64,000 nucleotides of DNA. Source: UBA5158 sp040389045 (lineage in GTDB: Bacteria > Pseudomonadota > Gammaproteobacteria > DSM-16500). Below the pieces are notes generated by a model that had not been told where the DNA came from, ran no database searches, and saw only the letters and a program-made list of their open reading frames with translations. The DNA is taken from positions 62,001 through 126,000 of the forward strand of contig JAZKAT010000024.1 in assembly GCA_040389045.1 (NCBI GenBank), in the 5' to 3' direction. Numbering within the stretch: the first letter of the stretch is position 1; each line of letters starts with the position of its first letter. The translations under genes and the position numbers were made by a program. Positions 45,583 to 54,019 of this stretch are shown one piece after another.

Positions 45583-46665
45583 TTAATCGGTACTTACGCC
45601 ATAGGCCAAATTCATAATATGGGAACCGGTATCAATTTGAACCACCCCATCATAGGGATCAATTTTCATGATACGGCCATAGTTTTTCAGGATATCGCCT
45701 TCAGCCACAGTGACTGTTTCGCCATTATCAGACTTCAACCAGGCCCGGCCCGGAATAATCGCTTGAACACTATAGGTCAGTTTAGGTTCTCCAGAAGGGG
45801 CCAGCGCAACAGGTGCATTGGGTTCTAGTGGGCCCGCGGCCATGGAGCCTGATCCACCACGACCTGGTTTCAAGTCTTGAATAAGATGCCCTAAATGAGC
45901 GAGCGTGGTTTCCATGCTGGCCAAGCGCTGCGTCAAGTCTTGAACTTGATTTTGTAGAGCCGCGTTTTGCGCTTGTTGTTCCGCAAGTTTTTGCGCGTAT
46001 TGCGCGGTTAACTTGGCGCTTTCCTGTTCCAGAGCGGCAAGCTTTTCCGCGGGCGATAAATTAGAGTTAGGTTGCGCGGGATTATAATAAGTTTCCGCAG
46101 GTGCGACTTTTGGTGCTGGCGCGATAACAGTAGCTACTGTTTCAGGAAGAGGTGGCGGTGGCGCGGAAATGGTGGCGCTTTCTGGCATACCCTGCGCTGC
46201 AGTGGTTGCCGGTGGTTGCATAGCCGCAGTGGTTGGCGCAGCGCTAGTAGGGCTACCCATAGACATGGCTGGCGCTTGTGGCAATGGTTGAAATTCGGCT
46301 GCGGATTGCGCCGGTGCTTGAGCAACTTTTATGGGTTTCGGTAATTGTTTCATCATCGGTTTTTGGACGGGAATGGTACCGGCGTTTTGAGCGAAATCGG
46401 TATTGGGTATCGCAGTTGAGCTAGGCGCAGAAATCTTGTAAACCAGAAATATTAACAGCATGAACACGCCTACACCAATAAGTGGCTTACGATATTGGTT
46501 GAGCCTGTCTTTCAATGGTATAGAAGCAACAGGTGACGCAGTCTTGGGCGCTGGTTTCGCAGGAGTTATTTCCGGCTCAACTTCATAACCGCCCTGGTCA
46601 TCGGAAAAATGATATTCACCGTCTTCCTGGCCATCGTACTTGTTATCGTCTCTCTCATGTGCCAT
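45583..46665 (-). CDS. icmG: Dot/Icm protein IcmG (DotF)
   Basis: The 360-residue protein has a short cytoplasmic N-terminus, one TM (about residues 57-76), a long proline/alanine-rich spacer, a coiled coil (about 205-265, LEQESAKLTAQYAQKLAEQQ) and a beta-rich C-terminal domain. IcmG is a core-complex inner-membrane protein. It lies downstream of icmE with 65 bases between. Confidence 0.93.
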   Translation of the reverse strand: MAHERDDNKYDGQEDGEYHFSDDQGGYEVEPEITPAKPAPKTASPVASIPLKDRLNQYRKPLIGVGVFMLLIFLVYKISAPSSTAIPNTDFAQNAGTIPVQKPMMKQLPKPIKVAQAPAQSAAEFQPLPQAPAMSMGSPTSAAPTTAAMQPPATTAAQGMPESATISAPPPPLPETVATVIAPAPKVAPAETYYNPAQPNSNLSPAEKLAALEQESAKLTAQYAQKLAEQQAQNAALQNQVQDLTQRLASMETTLAHLGHLIQDLKPGRGGSGSMAAGPLEPNAPVALAPSGEPKLTYSVQAIIPGRAWLKSDNGETVTVAEGDILKNYGRIMKIDPYDGVVQIDTGSHIMNLAYGVSTD

Positions 46666-46730
46666 TTTTAAAAGCCCCTGTTTTAAATTCCCTCTATACT
46701 AAAGGTATAGCATTAATTCCATATATTACC

Positions 46731-49700
46731 TTATTTTACGGGTGCCGCTTGTACTATTCCCGCACCTGCGCCACCGCCTGTTGCAGGTGAATCTCCTGAT
46801 GGTACGTCTGCCATAAATAATATACCTATTCCTACGCCAGAGTTAACTTTAACAGTGACTGGCGTATTAACATAATTTGCCAATGCCGCGCCAAACGTCG
46901 TACCTACCTGACCTAATGCTACCGCAATTTTCTCGCCAGGGCTAAGTTGTGGATGCGTGTTAGTGGTACCAAAGATACCGCTAGAGGTCGTCGATCCAGA
47001 CTGGCTGATACCATTTGCATAACCGGTTACAAATGATGAAGCAAACATTGTGCCATAACGGAGCATGTAATGGTTATTGACACTGCTGGCCATGACAGTA
47101 CGCGCTGTATCAGGATCGATAGCAAATGCGGTCACCGATTTCATTTTGGGCCAATCGTCTCTGTTCATGATGCTAAAGTTCAAGCTAACCTTGTTCTGGC
47201 CTTGTGCCAGCGCCAGTTTTCCTAGGAGTGTTGCACCTTTAAATACGCCATTAACAATAGTTGCCATGACGGGAGTATCGGGATAATCACTATCAACCGC
47301 GGTAGTTAACACTGCGAATAAAATGGTTCCTGCTTTGAGCAGCGGCGGTGACTCGTTTCCAGAACCACCACCATTGCCGATAGTAGTTTTTTCACGGGTG
47401 GTCGTTGTTGTGCTACCCGCTCCGCCGCTACCCTTACCGGCTTCAGAGGCACCCATTTTAGCCTGCATAACCGGTGCCTGCCAGGAAGCAATCAGCGCCT
47501 GGGCCTGGCCAGTCATTTGACTAATTAAATCTTGTATATGCTGTTGCTGTTCTTTTGCGGCTTCCGCTTCCGCCTGCGCTTCGGCTGCGGCAAATTGCGC
47601 GGCTTGATCTGGCCCCGAAGGCGCGCCACCACCTCGGTTGACTGGAACAGGTGGACGTTGTGAGGCGAGACGTTTTTGCAAACCAGCAAAACTTTCACCG
47701 CCGGGAACATTGGTTTCAAGACCGGGAGTTGCTCCCGTAGGTGGTGCGACGGCATTAACATTTCCCGGCACCGGCACGTTAGCCGTCAAGGCGTTATACT
47801 CGCGTTGCAAAGCCGCCGCTTGTTCCGGCGTGATTAAACCCGCCGCTACCGCACGTTTCAATTCAGCAGCATATTCAGCCGGCGTCGCATTATTCGCTTG
47901 CATCTGGGTCAACCTGGCAGCTTCCGCACGTACTGCGGCCAGTCTGCCGTAATCCCCTTTTAACTTCGCCGCGGCGGCGGGCGAAAGTTTACCTTCACGA
48001 ACTAATCTATCAATAGCGGCATTGTATTCTTCCGTAGATGCCTGACTACGTTGTAACTGTTGTAATTGCGCTGCACCATCTGGCGTAAGCTGGCCATTGG
48101 CAACTAAACTATTAATATCTCCTATGCCACCCGCAGCGACTGCAGCACTGTGTGCGGCATATTCCGCTTTTAATCTTGCGGCAACATCGGGAGGAATTTT
48201 TCCTTGCCTGACCATTTCATCAATTGCGGCATTGTAATCCTGGGGTGAGAGATGGCGTTTTTGTAAGTCCATCAAGGCACTGCCCGTCGCCTGACTAATG
48301 CGACCTTGTGAAACTAATGACCCAACTGAAGTCTCCATTGCTTGATCGGCGGCCGCCTGGGTTTCACCCGCACCACCCCCATGATCAGCAAGATATTGGG
48401 CTTTTAATTGCGCGGCGACATCTGGTGGGATCTTGCCTTCTCTGACCAATTCGTCAATCGCAGCATTATAATCTTGCGGGGATACATTCCGATTATATAA
48501 ATCCTGCAAAGCATTTGCCGTGTCCTGAGTAATCTTTCCTGAAGCAACCAGTCCGCTTAAGCGTTCCGCATTGGCTTTCAATTTCTGCGCTACATCGGGT
48601 GGGATTTTTCCATCTTTAACCATTTGATCAATGGCCGCTGCATATTGTTGTGGCGTCAAATGCTTGTTTTGCAACGCCAAAATTTCATTAGCGGTGGCCT
48701 GTGATATTTTACCCTGGCCAACCAAATCACTAAGGTCTTGCGCATTTTGCGCTTCGGCATTGGAAACGATATCCTGCAAAGTGCCCGATACCGCTCCTGT
48801 CGTTCGTTGTGCTTTGTATTGCGCGAGTAATTTAGCCGCCGCTGCAGGCGTCATTTTTCCTTCCGCAACCAGTCGATTTAATTCAGCTTCATATTCACTG
48901 ACCGGAACATTGCGTTTTTGCAATTGTCCAAGATCACTGGCGACATCTTGCGTTATTTCACCTGAAGCAACCATGTCTTTCAACATGGAAGCGCCTTTTT
49001 CGGCCGCTTGTCGGGCTTGTTGTTGGGTATATTGCGCAAGTAATTGGGCTGCGGTATCAGGAGAAATTTTACCTTCTCTAACCAAACGATTTAATTCTTC
49101 GGCATATTCCCCCGGCGTCACATTGCGTTTTTGCATATCCAGCAAATGCGCAGCGACATCAAGCGGCAACTTGCCCGATTTGATTAACCCATCCATGGTA
49201 TGCGCAGCTTCTTCTGCAGTCGCATTGGCATGTTGTTTATCATAAGTCGCCAGTAATCTTCTGGCTGCTTCTGGAGAAAGTTTGCCTTGTTTAACTAAAT
49301 TATTTAAATAATCTGCATATTCACTCACCGGCACATTTCTTCTTGCCATATCTAATAATTGATTGGCATCGGTTTGTGAAAGTTTGCCATTTTTAACCAG
49401 GTCATTAATTTCATTGCTGACATCCGGATTATCCGGATTTGGACACACCAGAGTACAATCACCTGAAGGCGTTGGCGCCGCCTGTTGTTGCACACCCGGC
49501 GCATTCACCAGAGTTGGCACCGCGCTGGCGCCACTGACTTGCGCTTGTTGAGCAGATTGCGCATTAGCCTGCATCAGGGCACGGTAGTATTCAGGCGTTA
49601 ACTGACCACCTGGCACCGATTGCAACGAAGGAGCGCCAGCAACTTTGGCGTTACCTGCCGCTTTCGTGCCACCGCCTAACATTTTGGTAGCGACAATAAA

Positions 49701-49793
49701 GATGCCTACCAGACCCAGCACTGTCCCCACAATCATGAAGACCCGCGATCTGGCGCTGGCTTTTGAAAACATTTGAGCTATCTTCGACGCCAT
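46731..49793 (-). CDS. icmE: Dot/Icm core protein IcmE (DotG)
   Basis: The 1020-residue VirB10-like protein spans the periplasm. It has one TM near residues 20-38, a spacer, a long repeat region (about 125-660), a coiled glutamate-rich part, and the conserved C-terminal DotG domain (ILFAVLTTAVDSDYPDTPVMA, NFSIMNRDDWP). The repeat is described in its own entry. Its ATG shares a base with the icmK stop (TAATG). Confidence 0.96.
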   Translation of the reverse strand: MASKIAQMFSKASARSRVFMIVGTVLGLVGIFIVATKMLGGGTKAAGNAKVAGAPSLQSVPGGQLTPEYYRALMQANAQSAQQAQVSGASAVPTLVNAPGVQQQAAPTPSGDCTLVCPNPDNPDVSNEINDLVKNGKLSQTDANQLLDMARRNVPVSEYADYLNNLVKQGKLSPEAARRLLATYDKQHANATAEEAAHTMDGLIKSGKLPLDVAAHLLDMQKRNVTPGEYAEELNRLVREGKISPDTAAQLLAQYTQQQARQAAEKGASMLKDMVASGEITQDVASDLGQLQKRNVPVSEYEAELNRLVAEGKMTPAAAAKLLAQYKAQRTTGAVSGTLQDIVSNAEAQNAQDLSDLVGQGKISQATANEILALQNKHLTPQQYAAAIDQMVKDGKIPPDVAQKLKANAERLSGLVASGKITQDTANALQDLYNRNVSPQDYNAAIDELVREGKIPPDVAAQLKAQYLADHGGGAGETQAAADQAMETSVGSLVSQGRISQATGSALMDLQKRHLSPQDYNAAIDEMVRQGKIPPDVAARLKAEYAAHSAAVAAGGIGDINSLVANGQLTPDGAAQLQQLQRSQASTEEYNAAIDRLVREGKLSPAAAAKLKGDYGRLAAVRAEAARLTQMQANNATPAEYAAELKRAVAAGLITPEQAAALQREYNALTANVPVPGNVNAVAPPTGATPGLETNVPGGESFAGLQKRLASQRPPVPVNRGGGAPSGPDQAAQFAAAEAQAEAEAAKEQQQHIQDLISQMTGQAQALIASWQAPVMQAKMGASEAGKGSGGAGSTTTTTREKTTIGNGGGSGNESPPLLKAGTILFAVLTTAVDSDYPDTPVMATIVNGVFKGATLLGKLALAQGQNKVSLNFSIMNRDDWPKMKSVTAFAIDPDTARTVMASSVNNHYMLRYGTMFASSFVTGYANGISQSGSTTSSGIFGTTNTHPQLSPGEKIAVALGQVGTTFGAALANYVNTPVTVKVNSGVGIGILFMADVPSGDSPATGGGAGAGIVQAAPVK
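47810..49425 (-). repeat. About 60-residue tandem repeats in IcmE
   Basis: There are roughly seven full units plus one part-unit, each with two halves. One half resembles DLVxxGKISQxTAxxLLxLQ and the other YxAAIDxLVREGKIPPDVAA. The pattern resembles SHOCT-like short helical hairpins. This is the extendable part of DotG; repeat number varies among Legionellales. Confidence 0.85.
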
Positions 49794-50839
49794 TAGAATC
49801 CCTCAATCTTAAGTTCAACAGGTTCGCCATACAGGGAAACTAAAACCGAAGAGCTACGTTGAACTTCATAAGCATACATGCCATCGGGACTGACCATTTT
49901 GCCCATCCATCCTGGGGATAGTAAGGTAAAACGGGTACGTAAAAACATTTTGTCACCCATTAACCAAGCCTGACATTCGCCGCCTTTCACCGTCAATAAC
50001 TTACTGCCCGGGGGCGCAATACCATCCAGCACACTTAACAATAATTGGTTCGCGCTATTTGGCAAACCATTATCCATCGGAATATCTTTTGAATTGGGGC
50101 CTAGACCGGAAACATGTACATCGGTACGAAAATCCACAACGCGTTGCCCGGAAACGAGTTCCAATGTTATCGGTGTCATTAATCCAACCAAACGCACAAC
50201 GATATCGCCATTACTGTACGGTGCATTGGCTTGCATTAGTAAAACATTACTTTTCGAATCCCATTGAATGTTGGTGGCCTTAGGATCACCTATGTAATAT
50301 CCCGCAATTGGCCAGGGCGCACCGGTAGAATCAACAAACACTAACGATGTCACATAACCTTTAGAAAGACGAATCGCGGGCGGCGTAGTACCCGGCGCCA
50401 GATTCATAATGATGGTGGTTGATACGGGTTTCGGTGGCACCGTCGGTGGCGTGGCGGCAGCGCGTTGTGAAACATCCAGCAATTGCCGCAGCTTGATAAC
50501 TTGTTGGGGTGTTAATGGCATATTTTGCTGCAGTAAAGCATTAAACGCGGTATTCGCATCCGCACTGGTGGACATCACTGGCGCCGAATCTAAAATTGCG
50601 TCGCGAGATTCTTCATAAGTCATGGGTTTCGACTGTACTGCGGGAGCATTTCTGGAAAAATCGAAGCCTTGTCTATCCGTGGGTGAATAGGCATGCCGGA
50701 TAACAGTGGTAGTAGTAGTCGTAGTGGCAGGCGCCATCGCATCAGTTTCTGATATGGCATCCTGCGCTATAGCGATTTGGCTGCATAATACGAACAGCAC
50801 AATTCCAAATGCTATATTTTTTATAATTCCTTTTTCCAT
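49793..50839 (-). CDS. icmK: Dot/Icm outer-membrane core protein IcmK (DotH)
   Basis: The 348-residue protein has a signal peptide (about 1-25), a short low-complexity region, an N-terminal helical part and the C-terminal DotH domain, with a PWPIAGYYIGDP motif. IcmK works with DotC and DotD in the outer-membrane ring and binds DotG. It shares bases with icmL (ATGA) upstream and icmE downstream, so translation is coupled. Confidence 0.93.
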   Translation of the reverse strand: MEKGIIKNIAFGIVLFVLCSQIAIAQDAISETDAMAPATTTTTTTVIRHAYSPTDRQGFDFSRNAPAVQSKPMTYEESRDAILDSAPVMSTSADANTAFNALLQQNMPLTPQQVIKLRQLLDVSQRAAATPPTVPPKPVSTTIIMNLAPGTTPPAIRLSKGYVTSLVFVDSTGAPWPIAGYYIGDPKATNIQWDSKSNVLLMQANAPYSNGDIVVRLVGLMTPITLELVSGQRVVDFRTDVHVSGLGPNSKDIPMDNGLPNSANQLLLSVLDGIAPPGSKLLTVKGGECQAWLMGDKMFLRTRFTLLSPGWMGKMVSPDGMYAYEVQRSSSVLVSLYGEPVELKIEGF

Positions 50840-51507
50840 CAGTGCGGTCCTGGAGGGCCTGCCTGGCCTTGAGTTCCCTGTACGATTATATTGTCTATCT
50901 GTATTCCAGTTAGATTATTCAGCGTTGGCACTCTAACCACTAACGCTTGTATCACAATCGAAACTTCATCATGCCTTGACAGAGTCAGCTTATGGATAGT
51001 CAGTGGCATTTGTATCCACCATCCATATTTATCACCTAATAATCCCTGATTAGGTATGGTCGGTGTGCCATTCGCGCTGGCATTAACAAATTGTCTTCCT
51101 GTTTGCACTGTGCCGGGGTTCGCATATATATCCACCTGGGTAAGCAGAGTGCTCCATCCGCGTGGCGTAAAATACGGCTGCAGCTGCTTTATCTCATCAT
51201 TATAATTTACAAAATCAAAGGTAAAAGCCTGCGGCAAAATTTGGCTGACCCATTGTATCAAATCAGCTTGCTTAATATAAGGCTTCGAAACAGGGACCGG
51301 CGGGAAAGCTCTTAAATCATTGTCAGTATAAAAACTAACGGGAGGTGGTTTAGTGGTAAATAAATAAAGGGAGCCAATCAACAGTAAGATAATCGCTGAC
51401 AACAGCATGGCTAAAAGAATAAAGACTTTATAAAAGCCATCCCTGTAAAAATCATTCCTCAGGCGGACTATTTCTAACTCTTCCCCAGCCATTGCCACCT
51501 CATTCAC
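50839..51507 (-). CDS. icmL: Dot/Icm inner-membrane protein IcmL (DotI)
   Basis: The 222-residue protein has one TM (about residues 30-52) and a periplasmic VirB8-like domain with the IcmL hallmark FTFDFVNYNDEIKQLQPYFT. It is the copy next to icmK and so the likely orthologue of Legionella IcmL. It is the third of three IcmL-type genes in a row on this strand. Confidence 0.92.
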   Translation of the reverse strand: MNEVAMAGEELEIVRLRNDFYRDGFYKVFILLAMLLSAIILLLIGSLYLFTTKPPPVSFYTDNDLRAFPPVPVSKPYIKQADLIQWVSQILPQAFTFDFVNYNDEIKQLQPYFTPRGWSTLLTQVDIYANPGTVQTGRQFVNASANGTPTIPNQGLLGDKYGWWIQMPLTIHKLTLSRHDEVSIVIQALVVRVPTLNNLTGIQIDNIIVQGTQGQAGPPGPH

Positions 51508-51633
51508 TGCGCGGAATAGTTCAATATTTTCAGTACGATTAGCTTTGAACTATATCTCAGACATCCTAAATTGTATAGGGTCTGTAGAGATTTCTACTAG
51601 GTTAGTTGTAACGCGCCTCGATTTATTTTTTGA

Positions 51634-52341
51634 TCATGTAGTAGGGGCCGCAGGTAATGCTTGCGGTGTGGTAGTTTGCGCCAGTTCCGCCACCATCTGC
51701 ACAATACCCAAGCCATTATAACTTGATAAAATATTTTGCCTTTCAACGATAACTGTAACAATTAATGGATTCGAAAATTTGTTTTTATCATCATAACCAG
51801 GCGGCATTAAATAAGTGACTAACAATTGCATCTGAAATTTCCAGCCATATATCTTCGCTTTACCGACCGGCCCTTCAATTAAAAGTTTGGGCTGGCCGAC
51901 GACACGGGCAATCGCCACTTGTTTACGGGTGTTTAAAGCCAATAAGTTATTGGAAGCATCTAAACCTTTCATGTAAGCGCGCCAGCCATAATCGGTAAAA
52001 TATTTCTGCGCATCCTGAAGCTGAGAATGGAAATTCATAAAGTCATAAGAGTAGGCAGCCTGCACCCCATTCACTACCCAGGCAGCGACATCCGCTACCG
52101 GCATATTGGGTTGCTGGAGTGGAAGATCCATAATAAAACGGCCCGCGTCATCGGTGGCAAAATACAATGGACGCGGCGGATGTTTGACAATATAAACCAG
52201 CATGGTCGTCAATATCGCTATGGCTATCAGTCCGAACAAAAATACCGCCAGCATAATATGAAACTTTTGGCGATAAAACTTATTACGGATATTCACCATT
52301 ACCAGCGGATCATCATCTTGCAATGTACGTTCTTCAATCAT
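51634..52341 (-). CDS. IcmL-type paralogue 2
   Basis: The 235-residue protein has a TM (about residues 27-50) and the IcmL hallmark YSYDFMNFHSQLQDAQKYFT. It has a longer C-terminus than IcmL, rich in Thr and Ala. It lies 3 bases after paralogue 3 and 126 bases before icmL. Coxiella carries two IcmL copies; three are present here. It may replace or modify the IcmL/IcmM hetero-complex. Confidence 0.88.
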   Translation of the reverse strand: MIEERTLQDDDPLVMVNIRNKFYRQKFHIMLAVFLFGLIAIAILTTMLVYIVKHPPRPLYFATDDAGRFIMDLPLQQPNMPVADVAAWVVNGVQAAYSYDFMNFHSQLQDAQKYFTDYGWRAYMKGLDASNNLLALNTRKQVAIARVVGQPKLLIEGPVGKAKIYGWKFQMQLLVTYLMPPGYDDKNKFSNPLIVTVIVERQNILSSYNGLGIVQMVAELAQTTTPQALPAAPTT

Positions 52342-52344
52342 CGC

Positions 52345-52947
52345 TTATGCACCATGTACTTGACGCATTTCAAAAGATTCAATGCCAATAGCATCGGGAT
52401 TAATGGTAGTGGGTACCTTCACCACGTTAACTATCACAAAATAATCGGTAGACCGGGATTGTTCAGCACTTTGATAAGTCGCCAAAAATGGTATTTGTAT
52501 GTGCCATGAATAGCCTTGCAGCCCTGGCCCCTGACTGGAAATGACTGGCGGATCGGTCACCACACCGTAAACAAATAATTGCTGTTTAACCACCCGCGTT
52601 ACCGTGCTATCAATCGCACCTTGATAAGCATCCCAGCCGCCCGGCGTAAAGTAAGGACGCGCCTGAGCAATTTGCTTAGTGTGATCAACGAAATTGAAAG
52701 TGTACGCTGCCACCGCAGCCTTGCTGGCCCAGCGGATTAACGTAGCCGGCATCAGGTTAGGCTCATCATAGGAGACTAAAGTCATCGCCCGTCTATCCTG
52801 GGTGACCGCGCTAAATACTGGCAATGGGCGATGCAAAATCTGGTACATCAATACGAGGGAAATACAAATGATGGCGGTAATCATACCCAGGATCAAATAA
52901 ACCACTTGTTGATAGTAATTTTTATAAAACAAATTGCCTCGTTGCAT
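52345..52947 (-). CDS. IcmL-type paralogue 3
   Basis: The 200-residue protein has an N-terminal TM (about residues 12-33) and the IcmL hallmark YTFNFVDHTKQIAQARPYFT. The C-terminal domain is VirB8-like. It lies 4 bases after the icmM-like gene and starts MQRGNLFYKNYYQ, like the icmM N-terminal region. Confidence 0.88.
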   Translation of the reverse strand: MQRGNLFYKNYYQQVVYLILGMITAIICISLVLMYQILHRPLPVFSAVTQDRRAMTLVSYDEPNLMPATLIRWASKAAVAAYTFNFVDHTKQIAQARPYFTPGGWDAYQGAIDSTVTRVVKQQLFVYGVVTDPPVISSQGPGLQGYSWHIQIPFLATYQSAEQSRSTDYFVIVNVVKVPTTINPDAIGIESFEMRQVHGA

Positions 52948-52951
52948 GCCG

Positions 52952-53161
52952 TTAACTTCCTTTGGGCAATAACATTATTTGGCCACTAGTTGTTGTAATA
53001 TAAAAATGCTGTCCGGGATGAAAAAAAATGAAATAGAGAATCGCCATTATCAAACAGATGATGATCACGGCTTCCACCACTAACCAATTCAACACCTTGT
53101 AATACTGGTCACGATAAAAAATACTTTGATAAAGCGTAATTTCACTGCGTTGTGCAATCAT
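52952..53161 (-). CDS. icmM: Short IcmM (DotJ)-like protein
   Basis: The 69-residue protein resembles only the N-terminal part of IcmL: a cytoplasmic helix (YQSIFYRDQYYKVLNWLV), one TM, and a short end after GQIMLLPKG. This fits DotJ/IcmM, a truncated IcmL relative that pairs with IcmL. It is shorter than the roughly 94-residue Legionella protein. Confidence 0.8.
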   Translation of the reverse strand: MIAQRSEITLYQSIFYRDQYYKVLNWLVVEAVIIICLIMAILYFIFFHPGQHFYITTTSGQIMLLPKGS

Positions 53162-53176
53162 ATCGCTGCTCCGCGC

Positions 53177-53950
53177 CTATACTGGCAGTTTTTCAAAAGT
53201 AATTTCAATCCGGTAATTGATGCCTTCAACCCAATTTAAATTATTGGCGGTCAACAAATTACAACCACCATGCCCTTTCGCCACTAAAACCCGGGTATTG
53301 ACGCGTGGCCATAAGTATTTTTGAATGGCGACAGCTTGTTGTTCTGATATCAGACCATTTACTCTTTTATCACCCGAATCATTGGTGTAAGTATCAATAC
53401 TTACTAACATGGTTCGGTAAAGATTAATATATTTGGCGATGGCATCGAAAGTAGAGTAAGACGCATAAATAATATTGTGAGACATCCCAAAGAAAACCTG
53501 ATCAGAAGCCATCACTAACTTGACCTGATCACCTATTACCATCACTTTTACCCCTCGATTTTCGAGTTGGTCACGCAATGTGGTGTGATAATCAACATAA
53601 GCTCCCAGGAACCCTCCCAATGCCGCGCCACCCGCCAAACCCGGCAATAAGCCAGCGGTACCCGCGAAGGCCACACCGGCAACCGCACCGGTAGCACCGC
53701 CAAGTAATGCGCCTTTGGTCGTTTGCGGAGAATTTTGGTAAACTTCAGCCGGATCATCATCACCGGCATGGGTCAATTTTGCGTTGGAAGCTTCATAGGC
53801 GGTATCAACCTGGTCTGCGGCGCTGCGCTGGACTGTTGAAGAAGCACAACCAAAGAGTGTAAAAGATAAAAAACCAGTCAAAATAAATAAAAATCCCCTG
53901 CCTAAACAGGGGATTGTTGTTCGTTTAAATGAGATCAGTTTAACATCCAT
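53177..53950 (-). CDS. icmN: Dot/Icm lipoprotein IcmN (DotK)
   Basis: The 257-residue protein has a lipobox (LFGCASS, Cys35), a glycine-rich zipper (GALLGGATGAVAGVAFAG) and a C-terminal OmpA-like domain with SIDTYTNDSGDKRVNGLISE. OmpA domains bind peptidoglycan. In Legionella, DotK is an outer-membrane lipoprotein of the core complex. It lies between icmO and icmM. Confidence 0.9.
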   Translation of the reverse strand: MDVKLISFKRTTIPCLGRGFLFILTGFLSFTLFGCASSTVQRSAADQVDTAYEASNAKLTHAGDDDPAEVYQNSPQTTKGALLGGATGAVAGVAFAGTAGLLPGLAGGAALGGFLGAYVDYHTTLRDQLENRGVKVMVIGDQVKLVMASDQVFFGMSHNIIYASYSTFDAIAKYINLYRTMLVSIDTYTNDSGDKRVNGLISEQQAVAIQKYLWPRVNTRVLVAKGHGGCNLLTANNLNWVEGINYRIEITFEKLPV

Positions 53951-54019
53951 TGTTTCGACTCTTCCGAATCCCGATAAATACCCAACTTATATCACGAAAT
54001 TTGGTTTCAGTAACCTTTC

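Noticed and set aside
48631..49245. Open frame of about 200 codons on the plus strand inside icmE
   Set aside because: It is antisense to the DotG repeat, which explains its openness; it has no start signal and a Cys/Ser-rich composition.
52027..52509. 160-codon plus-strand frame across two IcmL-type genes
   Set aside because: It spans the border of two well-supported genes on the other strand and has atypical His/Tyr-rich composition.
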